Positions 1 through 10,267 of a stretch of DNA of 37,305 nucleotides are shown piece after piece. The notes under the pieces are model-generated. The model worked only from the letters and a program-made list of their open reading frames with translations, searched no databases and was not told where the DNA came from. The stretch comes from Methylibium sp. (lineage in GTDB: Bacteria; Pseudomonadota; Gammaproteobacteria; Burkholderiales; Burkholderiaceae_C): NCBI RefSeq assembly GCF_013817345.1, contig NZ_JACDCW010000033.1, positions 1 to 37,305 on the forward strand. The letters run 5' to 3'. Position numbers and translations under genes: made by a program. Position 1 is the first letter of the stretch; each line of letters starts with the position of its first letter.

Positions 1-2
1 CC

Positions 3-707
3 CCCGCACCGCCTGTCCATGCCCCATCACCGCCGCCGCCACCACCGCCGAACCGGGACGCTGAAATCGCGCAAGAGAAGCGCGAGGAAGAGTTGCGGCT
101 GCAACGCGTGGCCGAGAAGCGCGAAGCCGAACGCAAGGCGGTCGAGCAAAAGCGCGCCGAGGAAAAGCGTGAAGCCGAACTCGCCAAGGCCGAGGCCCTG
201 AAGCGCGCCGAAGCCCAGAAGCGCGCAGCGGAGCAAAAGCGCGCCGAGGCACAGCGCAAGAAGGCCGAAGCCGAACGCCAGGCCAAGCTCGAAGCCGAGC
301 GCGAAGCGAAGGAAGAATCCGAACGCGCGGCGCGTGTCGAGGCGCAGCGCCAGCAGCAACTCGCCCGCATTCAGGGCCAGGTCGATGCCACCGGCTCGCC
401 CGGTTCGCCCGGCACTGCCGCGCAAAGCGCCGGCCCGTCGGCTGGCTACGCCGGGCGCATCCGGGCGCGCATCAAGCCCAACGTCGTGTTCACCGAATCG
501 GCGCCCGACAACGCCCTGGCGTCGGTCGAGGTGAAGGTCGCGCCCGACGGCACCATCGTCGGGCGCCGTCTGGTCAAGTCGAGCGGCGTGGCGGCCTGGG
601 ACGAGGCGGTACTGCGCGCGATCGACCGGACCGGGACCCTGCCGCGAGACACCGACGGCACCGTGCCGCCGGCCATGCTGATCGAGTTCAGGCCGCGCGA
701 CCTCTGA
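3..707 (+). CDS. tolA: TolA, cell envelope integrity protein (5' end missing)
   Basis: The reading frame is open to the left edge, so the N-terminal membrane anchor lies outside the window. What remains begins with a proline-rich stretch, then about 100 residues of Ala/Glu/Lys/Arg-rich helical repeats (runs such as AEAQKRAAEQKRAEAQRKKA), then a short Gly/Ser/Pro linker. It ends in a compact C-terminal domain starting near GYAGRIRARIKPN and ending RPRDL. That order is the TolA plan: inner-membrane anchor, periplasm-spanning helix, and a C-terminal domain contacting TolB, Pal and outer-membrane partners. In the family TolA couples the TolQR motor to outer-membrane constriction at division. A TTG at 93 is not the real start, because the frame continues upstream. 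The 3' end overlaps the convergent DoxX gene by 20 bp. TonB is the main alternative, but the long Lys/Glu helix favours TolA. Confidence 0.88.
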   Translation, partial: PAPPVHAPSPPPPPPPNRDAEIAQEKREEELRLQRVAEKREAERKAVEQKRAEEKREAELAKAEALKRAEAQKRAAEQKRAEAQRKKAEAERQAKLEAEREAKEESERAARVEAQRQQQLARIQGQVDATGSPGSPGTAAQSAGPSAGYAGRIRARIKPNVVFTESAPDNALASVEVKVAPDGTIVGRRLVKSSGVAAWDEAVLRAIDRTGTLPRDTDGTVPPAMLIEFRPRDL

Positions 708-1200
708 CCGCCGGCATCCGCGTCGCGGCTCGCCCTTCGGTGCCCGCGCCCGCAAGCCTGGGCCACCACCAGGCATCGAGCGACCACCGGCCCGGCCCCC
801 ACAACGCCAGACCGGCCAGCAGGCTCCCCCAGAACACGTGCTGTTGCAGGGCGGCCGGAGCGATCTCCGCCAGGCTGATCACGGCCACGATGTTGACCAC
901 CGACAGGCCCAGCGCCGAGAACCGCCCGAACAGGCCCAGCACCAGCAGCACCGGCAGCACCAGCTCGCCGCCTGTGCCGAGCACCGCCGCCAGTTCGTAA
1001 GGCAGCAGCGGTACGGCGTATTCGTTCTCGAACAGCAGCAGGGTGGTTTCCCAGTCGGCCAGCTTGGTGAGGCCGGAGCGCAAGAACACCTCCCCGACGT
1101 ACAAGCGTGCGGCCAGTTGCGCGGCGGGCTGCAGCGCGTCGAGCGTGCGGGTGGCGAGCCGGCTGGCGGCTATTGGCAGGTCGAGCCAGGTCGGGGTCAT
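688..1200 (-). CDS. DoxX-family membrane protein, last gene of the bufferin-type operon
   Basis: A 170-residue protein with four hydrophobic stretches, typical of DoxX/DUF417-like quinone-interacting membrane proteins. Recognisable family landmarks are RLYVGEVFLRSGLTKLADW near residues 33-51 and the ELAAVLGTGGELVLPVLLVL segment. The ATG at 1200 has a good Shine-Dalgarno (AAGGAG, 6 nt spacing) and lies 29 bp after the bufC stop, so it is co-transcribed with bufABC. A DoxX gene is a common fourth member of DUF2282/DUF692/DUF2063 operons (often called bufD). Its job there is not firmly established; a redox role in the membrane is the usual suggestion. The tail (residues ~145-170) is Arg/Ala-rich and its last codons overlap the end of tolA on the other strand. 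Confidence 0.85.
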   Translation of the reverse strand: MTPTWLDLPIAASRLATRTLDALQPAAQLAARLYVGEVFLRSGLTKLADWETTLLLFENEYAVPLLPYELAAVLGTGGELVLPVLLVLGLFGRFSALGLSVVNIVAVISLAEIAPAALQQHVFWGSLLAGLALWGPGRWSLDAWWWPRLAGAGTEGRAATRMPAVRGRAA

Positions 1201-1229
1201 GTCGGTCTCCTTGCGATGGGCGGGTGTTG

Positions 1230-2171
1230 TCAGGCATGCGTACCGGGCGCCGGCATGGCCTCGGCCTTCCAAAGCCACTGGTGCTGCACAGCCTGCAGCA
1301 GCCAGGGGGTGAACTCGAAGTCGGGGCCGGCACGCGCCAGTGCCTCGGCCAACGTGACGTTGGCGTGGAGGGAGCGCATCCACGCGAAGGTCGGCGCATC
1401 GACCACATGAGGCAGTGCACGCCAAGCTGCACGCGCCACCACCACCGACTCGCCGCGCCGCTCGGCGATAGCAATACGTGCGCGTTCCAGCGATTCGAGA
1501 TCCGGCGCACGGCCGTTGTCGGAAGGCACGCGCCGATGAGCGACGTGAAGGGCCGCCACCGGCCAGTCGCTTGCAAGCAACTGAACCGAAGGCAGCAGCC
1601 GCAGCACGAGCGCCTCGGGCGGCCGCTCGGCGAGCAGCGTCAGGGTGTCGGGCTGCAGCACGGTATCGGCGGCGGCTTCGCAACGCTGCACGGCCGCGTC
1701 GAGCCGTGCGCAGTCGGCAAGGTAGGGCCAGGCATCGAGATCGCGCCGGGCCTCGATGAACTCCGGCAGATCCTGGCCCCACTGCGCCAAGTCGCCACGC
1801 TGCGGCGGCGAGACGCGCCAGAGGGATCGCGCCAGCGCTGCACAGTCTTGCGGACCAACCAGCGCGCTCAATGTGGGGTAGGCCGCGGCGAGCGCGCGCT
1901 CGGCGATGCCTGCGGCATTGGCGCGATAGGCGCCGAGGCCGCTTCGCAGGCGTTCGCGCTGCTCGGCGAAGCCGGGATTCGTCACAGTGCCGCAGGCGTC
2001 GTCCTGCACATCGCTGGAAGCATCGTGGTGACCCTCGGGCGACCCGGCTCGCGGCTGGGCGCGCGGCCTCATATCAGCCGGCTCAGCCGGCGCGAACCGA
2101 GGCCCCTCGGCGGTCCCGAACAGCGCGCCCAGCAGCGCACTTTGCCGCGCTGCTTCGCGCTGCCGACTCAT
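1230..2171 (-). CDS. bufC: BufC/HvfC-like DUF2063 protein (MNIO partner)
   Basis: A 313-residue protein with the DUF2063 putative DNA-binding-domain signature in its N-terminal half: [20 protein letters not shown] followed by YPTLSALVG, and later [19 protein letters not shown]. In characterised systems proteins of this family partner the DUF692 enzyme and are thought to recruit the precursor peptide; DNA binding is not their accepted role despite the family name. The ATG at 2171 overlaps the bufB stop in ATGA (2168-2171), implying translational coupling and stoichiometric production. Between roughly residues 20 and 66 there is a polar, probably disordered insertion rich in Asp, His and Pro, which separates the first helix from the rest of the domain. 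I see no transmembrane segment or signal peptide, so it should act in the cytosol. Confidence 0.85.
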   Translation of the reverse strand: MSRQREAARQSALLGALFGTAEGPRFAPAEPADMRPRAQPRAGSPEGHHDASSDVQDDACGTVTNPGFAEQRERLRSGLGAYRANAAGIAERALAAAYPTLSALVGPQDCAALARSLWRVSPPQRGDLAQWGQDLPEFIEARRDLDAWPYLADCARLDAAVQRCEAAADTVLQPDTLTLLAERPPEALVLRLLPSVQLLASDWPVAALHVAHRRVPSDNGRAPDLESLERARIAIAERRGESVVVARAAWRALPHVVDAPTFAWMRSLHANVTLAEALARAGPDFEFTPWLLQAVQHQWLWKAEAMPAPGTHA

Positions 2172-3163
2172 GCGGCCGCCCTCGGCGCAGTGAGTGCGTT
2201 CTGCCGGCGCGCCGCGCGGGCGGCTTCGTCGAGCAGCACGTCGAGCGACGGCACGTCGGTGTCCCATTCGATCAGGCTCGGCAGCGCACCGAAGCGCGCC
2301 AGCGCATGTTCGTACACGGCCCACACCGGCGCATGCACGCGGCTGCCGTGGTCGTCGATGACGAGGCTGCCGGTATCGCAATAGCCGGCCAGATGAAATT
2401 CGCCGACCGCGCCGGGCGGCAGCACGTCGATGAAGGCGCAAGCCGCGGGCACGGGATCGGCCGATGCCAGCCCGTCACGCTGCGCGTTGATCGCGTTGAC
2501 GACCAGGTTGTTGACGTCGAGCAGCAGGCTGCAACCGGTGCGCCGCACGAGTTCACTGAAGAACACGGGCTCGGGCATCTGCTCGGCATCGTTGAAGGAA
2601 AGGTAAGCCGACAGGTTCTCGACCAGGATGCTGCGGCGCAAGCGCTCTTGCACCCGATCGACGTTGGTGCACAGGATGTCGAGCGAGGCCGGCGTGAAGG
2701 CGATCGGCAGCAAGTCGGCCGCATGAAACACCGCGGCCTGCGCGGGCCGCGAGCTCGCTTTCACGAACGGCGCCCGCGCGAAGCAGGCGTGATCGGACAC
2801 CCGGACCGGCTCGATGCGCTCGACCAGCCGTGCCAGCCGTTCGAGATGCCAGGCATCGATGCCCACCGCCGAGCCGAGCGCCAGGCCGACGCCGTGCAGG
2901 CTCACGGCATGCGTCTCGCGCACGCCTTCGAGCACCGCGAGCGCCGCGCCGCCGTCGGCGAAGAAGTTCTCCGAATGCACCTCGACGAAACCGAGTGCCA
3001 CACGACGCTCGGCCCATTCGCGGTAATGCGGCTGGCGCAGGCCGATGCCGACCTGCGCCGCGCCGCGGGCGGCATTGCTGCCATCCGCATGATCTGCGCC
3101 GGCGGCCGCGGCCCTGTCGTTCGGATCGATCCCGAGGTGCATGCGGTTCATGCCGGCGCTCAT
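2168..3163 (-). CDS. bufB: BufB, DUF692 multinuclear non-heme iron oxidative enzyme (MNIO)
   Basis: A DUF692/UPF0276 TIM-barrel protein, family of MbnB and BufB, which modify cysteines of ribosomal peptides using a di- or tri-iron centre. The conserved polar metal-site segments occur in order: [63 protein letters not shown] and IEWDTDVP. It lies 35 bp downstream of the bufA precursor gene and overlaps bufC by 4 bases, the usual precursor-enzyme-partner order. The start is uncertain: ATGs at 3163, 3151 and 3142 are in frame and none has a strong ribosome binding site. The first ~30 residues (Asp/Ala-rich) precede the conserved core, which begins near [14 protein letters not shown]. The likely substrate is the four-Cys BufA encoded next to it. 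Confidence 0.9.
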   Translation of the reverse strand: MSAGMNRMHLGIDPNDRAAAAGADHADGSNAARGAAQVGIGLRQPHYREWAERRVALGFVEVHSENFFADGGAALAVLEGVRETHAVSLHGVGLALGSAVGIDAWHLERLARLVERIEPVRVSDHACFARAPFVKASSRPAQAAVFHAADLLPIAFTPASLDILCTNVDRVQERLRRSILVENLSAYLSFNDAEQMPEPVFFSELVRRTGCSLLLDVNNLVVNAINAQRDGLASADPVPAACAFIDVLPPGAVGEFHLAGYCDTGSLVIDDHGSRVHAPVWAVYEHALARFGALPSLIEWDTDVPSLDVLLDEAARAARRQNALTAPRAAA

Positions 3164-3198
3164 GCAAAGGCAAGCTGCTGTCGGAAGACGACCGCTAC

Positions 3199-3480
3199 TC
3201 AGCCCTTCTTGCCCATCTTCATCTTCGCTTCGCCGGCGCTCAGGCCGCCCAGCGTCTTGCAACTGCCCTTGGCCACGTACCTCCATTCGCCGGCGTCCAT
3301 GTCTGCCTTGGACTGGCCGGCGCAGGAGTGTGTGCCGGCGAGGTTGGCGCAGTCGTTCTGCCCGGCCTTGGCAACGCCGTAGCACTTTTCCTTGCCGCCT
3401 TCCTGCGCCGATGCGGTACCGACGAGGCCCAGAGCGAGGATGGATGCCAGGGCCGAAGAAGCGATCAAACGTTGGTTCAT
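3199..3480 (-). CDS. bufA: BufA-type DUF2282 precursor peptide (bufferin-like metallophore)
   Basis: A 93-residue secreted peptide. Residues 1-25 are a Sec-type signal peptide ending TASAQ. The core has exactly four cysteines at positions 33, 44, 53 and 74, in [21 protein letters not shown] and KGSCKTLGG, the hallmark of the DUF2282 family. For bufferins it has been reported that the DUF692 enzyme converts core cysteines to 5-thiooxazole-type heterocycles and that the exported product binds copper; that chemistry is inferred here from family. The C-terminus (KMKMGKKG) is basic. ATG at 3480 has a GGAG ribosome binding site. It is the first gene of the minus-strand operon and is divergent from an ECF sigma gene, so induction by metal stress through that sigma is likely. 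Confidence 0.92.
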   Translation of the reverse strand: MNQRLIASSALASILALGLVGTASAQEGGKEKCYGVAKAGQNDCANLAGTHSCAGQSKADMDAGEWRYVAKGSCKTLGGLSAGEAKMKMGKKG

Positions 3481-3528
3481 GGTGAACTCCGAGAAGGGGA
3501 TGAGTGAGCCGCGATGCGCGACGCCGAT

Positions 3529-3556
3529 GTGTCGCCGCTCACCGGCTGTCCTTACA
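3529..3556 (-). promoter_or_regulatory. Candidate ECF-sigma promoter for the bufA operon
   Basis: Reading the minus strand, TGTAAGG (3556-3550) is followed after 15 nt by CGACAC (3534-3529), in the general layout of ECF promoters (TGTAA-type -35, CG-rich -10). It would start transcription about 40 nt before the bufA ATG. On the plus strand the same bases include TACACT (3553-3558), a possible sigma70 -10 for the sigma gene, so the two promoters may overlap. The assignment is by eye. Confidence 0.35.
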
Positions 3557-3586
3557 CTGCCGCACCGCAAGCGCCTCGTCCACGAC

Positions 3587-4201
3587 ATGACCGATGTCTC
3601 TGCCCTGCTCGAAACCCTGAGACCACAGTTGTTGCGCTACGCCAAGCTGCAGTTGCGCAATGCGGCCTGGGCCGAAGACGCGGTATCGGAGACGATGCTC
3701 GCGGCGCTCGAGAAGCCAGAGGCCTTTGCCGGCCGTGCCCAGCCCAAGACCTGGCTCATCGGCATCCTCAAGCACAAGCTGATCGACCAGGTGCGCAAGC
3801 ATTCGCGCGAGTGCTCGATGACCACCGACGACGAAGACGGCGGCGCCGCTTTCGAAGAGGCCTTGTACGACCAGAGCGGCCACTTCCGCGAGACGCCCAT
3901 CGAGTGGGGCGACCCGCAGGCGGTCATCGGGCAGCAGCAATTCATGGTGGTGCTCGATGCCTGCGTCGAGAAGCTGCCGAACCAGCTCGGCCGCGTGTTC
4001 CTGATGCGGGAATGGATGGAACTGGAAACTGACGAGATCTGTAAGGAACTGTCGATCACGCCGACGAACTTGTGGGTCATGCTGCACCGGGCGCGCTTGC
4101 GCTTGCGCGAATGCCTGCAGCTCAACTGGTTCAGCACACCCGCTCCGTCTGTCACTCACGCCACCGCCCCGCCACCCTCCCCCCGATCGAAACGCCGATG
4201 A
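3587..4201 (+). CDS. ECF-type RNA polymerase sigma factor, likely regulator of the bufferin operon
   Basis: A 204-residue sigma70-family ECF protein. Sigma-2 region: LLRYAKLQLRNAAWAEDAVS through PKTWLIGILKHKLIDQVRKH, residues ~13-75. After an acidic linker, sigma-4 runs from about residue 125 (LPNQLGRVFLMREWMELET) to LSITPTNLWVMLHRARLRLR, with the helix-turn-helix. No SnoaL-type C-terminal domain is present. The ATG at 3587 is chosen because the conserved helix begins immediately after it; no clear ribosome binding site precedes it. It is divergent from bufA and its TGA overlaps the ATG of a small zinc-finger gene (ATGA at 4198-4201), the usual sigma/anti-sigma arrangement. ECF factors are known regulators of DUF2282/DUF692 operons in other proteobacteria, so control of bufABCD is the most economical inference. 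Confidence 0.88.
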   Translation: MTDVSALLETLRPQLLRYAKLQLRNAAWAEDAVSETMLAALEKPEAFAGRAQPKTWLIGILKHKLIDQVRKHSRECSMTTDDEDGGAAFEEALYDQSGHFRETPIEWGDPQAVIGQQQFMVVLDACVEKLPNQLGRVFLMREWMELETDEICKELSITPTNLWVMLHRARLRLRECLQLNWFSTPAPSVTHATAPPPSPRSKRR

Positions 4202-4404
4202 AGATCCCCTTGCGTCGCACCTGTCTGGAAGCGTCCCGCCTGATCACCGGGCGGCTGGATCGCGAGTTGGGCCTGGCCGACCGTGTGGCACTGCGGCTTC
4301 ACCTGATGGCCTGCAAGGCCTGTCCCGGCTTCGACCGGCAGGTCCGGTTGATGGACCAGGCGATGGGCCGCTGGCGCACTTACGTCGAACACGACGGGGT
4401 CTGA
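4198..4404 (+). CDS. Small zf-HC2 zinc-finger protein, probable anti-sigma factor
   Basis: A 68-residue protein beginning MKIPLRRTCLEASRLI and containing the zinc-binding anti-sigma motif H-x3-C-x2-C as HLMACKAC (residues ~35-42). It has no transmembrane helix, so it would be a soluble anti-sigma. It overlaps the upstream sigma gene by 4 bases and has no own Shine-Dalgarno, which suggests coupled translation at a fixed ratio. In this family the zinc site (His and two Cys, here probably with Cys9) holds the sigma factor until redox or metal stress disturbs it. Because the divergent operon makes a probable metal-binding peptide, a thiol-reactive metal such as copper is a reasonable signal; that is inference. 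It is near the minimum size for a functional anti-sigma domain. Confidence 0.78.
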   Translation: MKIPLRRTCLEASRLITGRLDRELGLADRVALRLHLMACKACPGFDRQVRLMDQAMGRWRTYVEHDGV

Positions 4405-4787
4405 CCAAAGCGCGGCGTGCTCTCGAGCCAGGCCGAGGGCGGAGCAACCCACCCGAACGGCACGGAACCAACCACACACGACGGCTGTGCTCATTCGCCT
4501 GTTCCTTTGCAGCTCTATGGCGAGGCCAATATGATCGAGCTATGTGTTTCATTCCCTTCCGTTGCGCCGCTCCTTGCCGCGAAGTTTTGAAGACCGCTGG
4601 CCGCTCGCGGGGGCCCGCTGGTGGTGCCCCGATCGGAATGCCCTCCCGACTGCCGGCCGCACATCTCTGAGCCCGGCGATCATTTCCTCCCCCTGTTGCG
4701 CAAACCTCCGATCGCCGGGCCGCCCCGCCCGCGCGGTGGCGTGCGTCTGCTCTGTGCAGGCGTCCCCCGAATCGAAAGGAATGCCTC
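4405..4787 (+). other. Non-coding stretch upstream of rnk
   Basis: About 380 bp without a convincing gene. All reading frames here look like shadows. It contains one good sigma70-like promoter (4507-4535) and otherwise would be a long 5' leader of about 245 nt for rnk; I see no recognisable riboswitch or small RNA in it. Confidence 0.5.
4507..4535 (+). promoter_or_regulatory. Sigma70-like promoter upstream of rnk/usp
   Basis: TTGCAG (4507-4512) and TATGAT (4530-4535) are separated by exactly 17 nt, the best sigma70 match I found in the window. Transcription would begin near 4542 and give a long untranslated leader before rnk. Confidence 0.45.
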
Positions 4788-5210
4788 ATGGAAATCTCTA
4801 CCGCTGAACGCACATTCACCGAGCTGGATCAGGTCCGGCTCACGACCCTCATCCACAAGCACGATCGCGGGGGACCGGCCTCGCCGCAGACCGAGCGAAT
4901 CGCGCAGGCGCTCGACATGGCGGACATCGTGCCGTCTCGCCAGGTTCCGCCCGACGTCGTCACGATGTATTCGCAGGTTCTGCTGCTGGACCTCACAACG
5001 GGCCAGCGCAGCAAATTGACGGTCTGCTACCCGCAGGATTCCGAACCGGCCGCCGGGCTCGTTTCGGTACTCTCGCCTGTGGACTCGGGTCTGCTCGGTC
5101 TTAAAGTCGGCTCGGTGTCGCGCTGGCACATGCCGACCGGGGCGGAGCGGGCGGCACAAGTGCTTGAGATCCTTTTTCAGCCCGAGGCCAGCGGCGACTA
5201 CCTGATGTAG
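4788..5210 (+). CDS. rnk: Rnk-like GreA/GreB-family nucleoside diphosphate kinase regulator
   Basis: A 140-residue protein with an N-terminal helical part (residues 1-50) and a C-terminal FKBP-like GreA/GreB domain. The C-terminal landmarks are VTMYSQVLLLDLTTGQRSK, then VCYPQDSEPAAGLVSVLSPV, then LLGLKVG and a terminal VLEILFQPEASGDY. These are the conserved parts of Rnk and related anti-Gre proteins, which bind RNA polymerase without the long coiled-coil finger of GreA. The short N-terminus fits Rnk rather than a cleavage factor. ATG is preceded by AAGGA at good spacing. It sits 43 bp upstream of a universal stress protein on the same strand and probably shares its transcript, suggesting a general stress unit. 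Confidence 0.82.
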   Translation: MEISTAERTFTELDQVRLTTLIHKHDRGGPASPQTERIAQALDMADIVPSRQVPPDVVTMYSQVLLLDLTTGQRSKLTVCYPQDSEPAAGLVSVLSPVDSGLLGLKVGSVSRWHMPTGAERAAQVLEILFQPEASGDYLM

Positions 5211-5253
5211 CCGCGGCGATGAGAAGTTCAATCACGTTCACGAAGGAAACCCC

Positions 5254-5676
5254 ATGAAGATCCTGTTGGCCGTAGACGGCAGCGCCTACACGAAGCGGAT
5301 GCTCGCCTATCTGGGCGAGCATGAAGAGTTGTTCGGCGCGAATGCGGAGTACGAAGCGGTGACGGTGGTCGTTCCGGTCCCGCCGCATGTCACCAGCTTC
5401 ATTGGCAAACAGAACCTGAATGACTATTACGAAGACGAGGCGAAGAAAGTCTTGAAGCCGGTAGAGGCCTTCGCCGAGAAGCATCAGTACAAGCTGACGA
5501 CGCTGCACCGGGTCGGGCACGCCGCAGACGTGATCGCCAAGACGGCCACGTCCGGCAAGTTCGACCTCTTGATCATGGGCTCGCACGGGCATTCCAGCGT
5601 GGGAAGCTTGCTTTTGGGCTCGGTCACCTCGCGCGTGATGGCGCAGTGTGAAACACCGACGCTGATCATCCGCTGA
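5254..5676 (+). CDS. Universal stress protein (UspA family)
   Basis: A single Usp domain of 140 residues. The N-terminal strand MKILLAVDGSAYTKRML carries the nucleotide-contacting Asp. The C-terminal loop GSHGHSSVGSLLLGSVTSRV matches the ATP-binding G-x2-G-x9-G-[ST] motif, so this member should bind ATP, unlike E. coli UspA itself. The ribosome binding site AAGGAA lies at good spacing from the ATG. It follows rnk by 43 bp and ends 15 bp before the convergent pcp gene. Function in the family ranges from stress survival to signalling; nothing here indicates a specific role. Confidence 0.9.
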   Translation: MKILLAVDGSAYTKRMLAYLGEHEELFGANAEYEAVTVVVPVPPHVTSFIGKQNLNDYYEDEAKKVLKPVEAFAEKHQYKLTTLHRVGHAADVIAKTATSGKFDLLIMGSHGHSSVGSLLLGSVTSRVMAQCETPTLIIR

Positions 5677-5691
5677 TGCGCTCGAGACCGT

Positions 5692-6326
5692 TCAAGCTCG
5701 CCGAATCGGCGTGACGGTGTCGTCGCTCATCGCCGCCAGGGCCGCATCGAGCGCCGTTCGCACCGCGCGCAGTTGATCGTTCAGCGCCATGCACTCGATC
5801 GGCGGGAGGTGCATGAACCCCGCCGGTATCCGCGCGGCGCCCTGGGCGTGCAGCAGGCGATAGAACACCTCGTTGCACACGTAGCTGCCCGCGCTCAGTG
5901 AAAGCGTGCCGGGCAGCCCCACTGCCTGCAAAGCCTCCAGCATGGCCCTGACCGGCAGGGTCGCGAACAGCGCCGCCGGGCCGCCCTCGGTCACCGGCAT
6001 GTCGCGCGGCTGAAGTCCCGCGTTGTCTGGGATGGCCGCGTCGCACAGGTTGAGGGCCACGCGCTCGATGGCCACTTCGCTGCGCGAAATCGCCAAGCCA
6101 AGGGCGAGCACCAGACCCGGCCGCGTGCGCTCGATGGCCGCCGCGAGCGCCGCGCTTGCGTCTGCGAACCGTACCGGCAGGACCACGCCGTGCAGCACGC
6201 TGCCGTCGGCCAGACAGGTTCCGTCGAGCGCGCGCGCCACATCCTGCGAGGGGTTGTGCGCAGCGCCGCCGAAGGGCTCGAAGCCGCTGACGAGCACGCG
6301 CCTCGGGGGGACGCCTGCGCCGTGCG

Positions 6327-6330
<4 letters not shown>
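5692..6330 (-). CDS. pcp: Pyroglutamyl-peptidase I (pyrrolidone-carboxylate peptidase)
   Basis: A 212-residue cysteine peptidase of family C15 that removes N-terminal pyroglutamate from peptides. Family landmarks are the N-terminal [11 protein letters not shown] (residues ~12-22), the ERVALN segment containing the probable catalytic Glu (~89), [12 protein letters not shown] with nucleophile Cys152, and GFMHLPP with His174. Length is normal for the family. The ATG at 6330 overlaps the stop of the 5-oxoprolinase gene in ATGA (6327-6330), so the two are translationally coupled. Function follows: Pcp releases 5-oxoproline and the upstream-encoded oxoprolinase hydrolyses it to glutamate. No signal peptide is visible, so it is cytosolic. 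Confidence 0.93.
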
Positions 6331-10106
<3,776 letters not shown>

Positions 10107-10267
10107 CGCTCTCGGGCCGGCCCGCCGACGGGAGCGGCAAGACACGAAGTGAGGTTGGCGAATGGCGTATTTGCGCGCTTTGCGCCGGGCCCGGCTGCCT
10201 AGGATACGACGGGGCGCTTCTCGGGCATTGCGCACCAATGGAGCCCGGCCCGGACTGGACACTGCAC

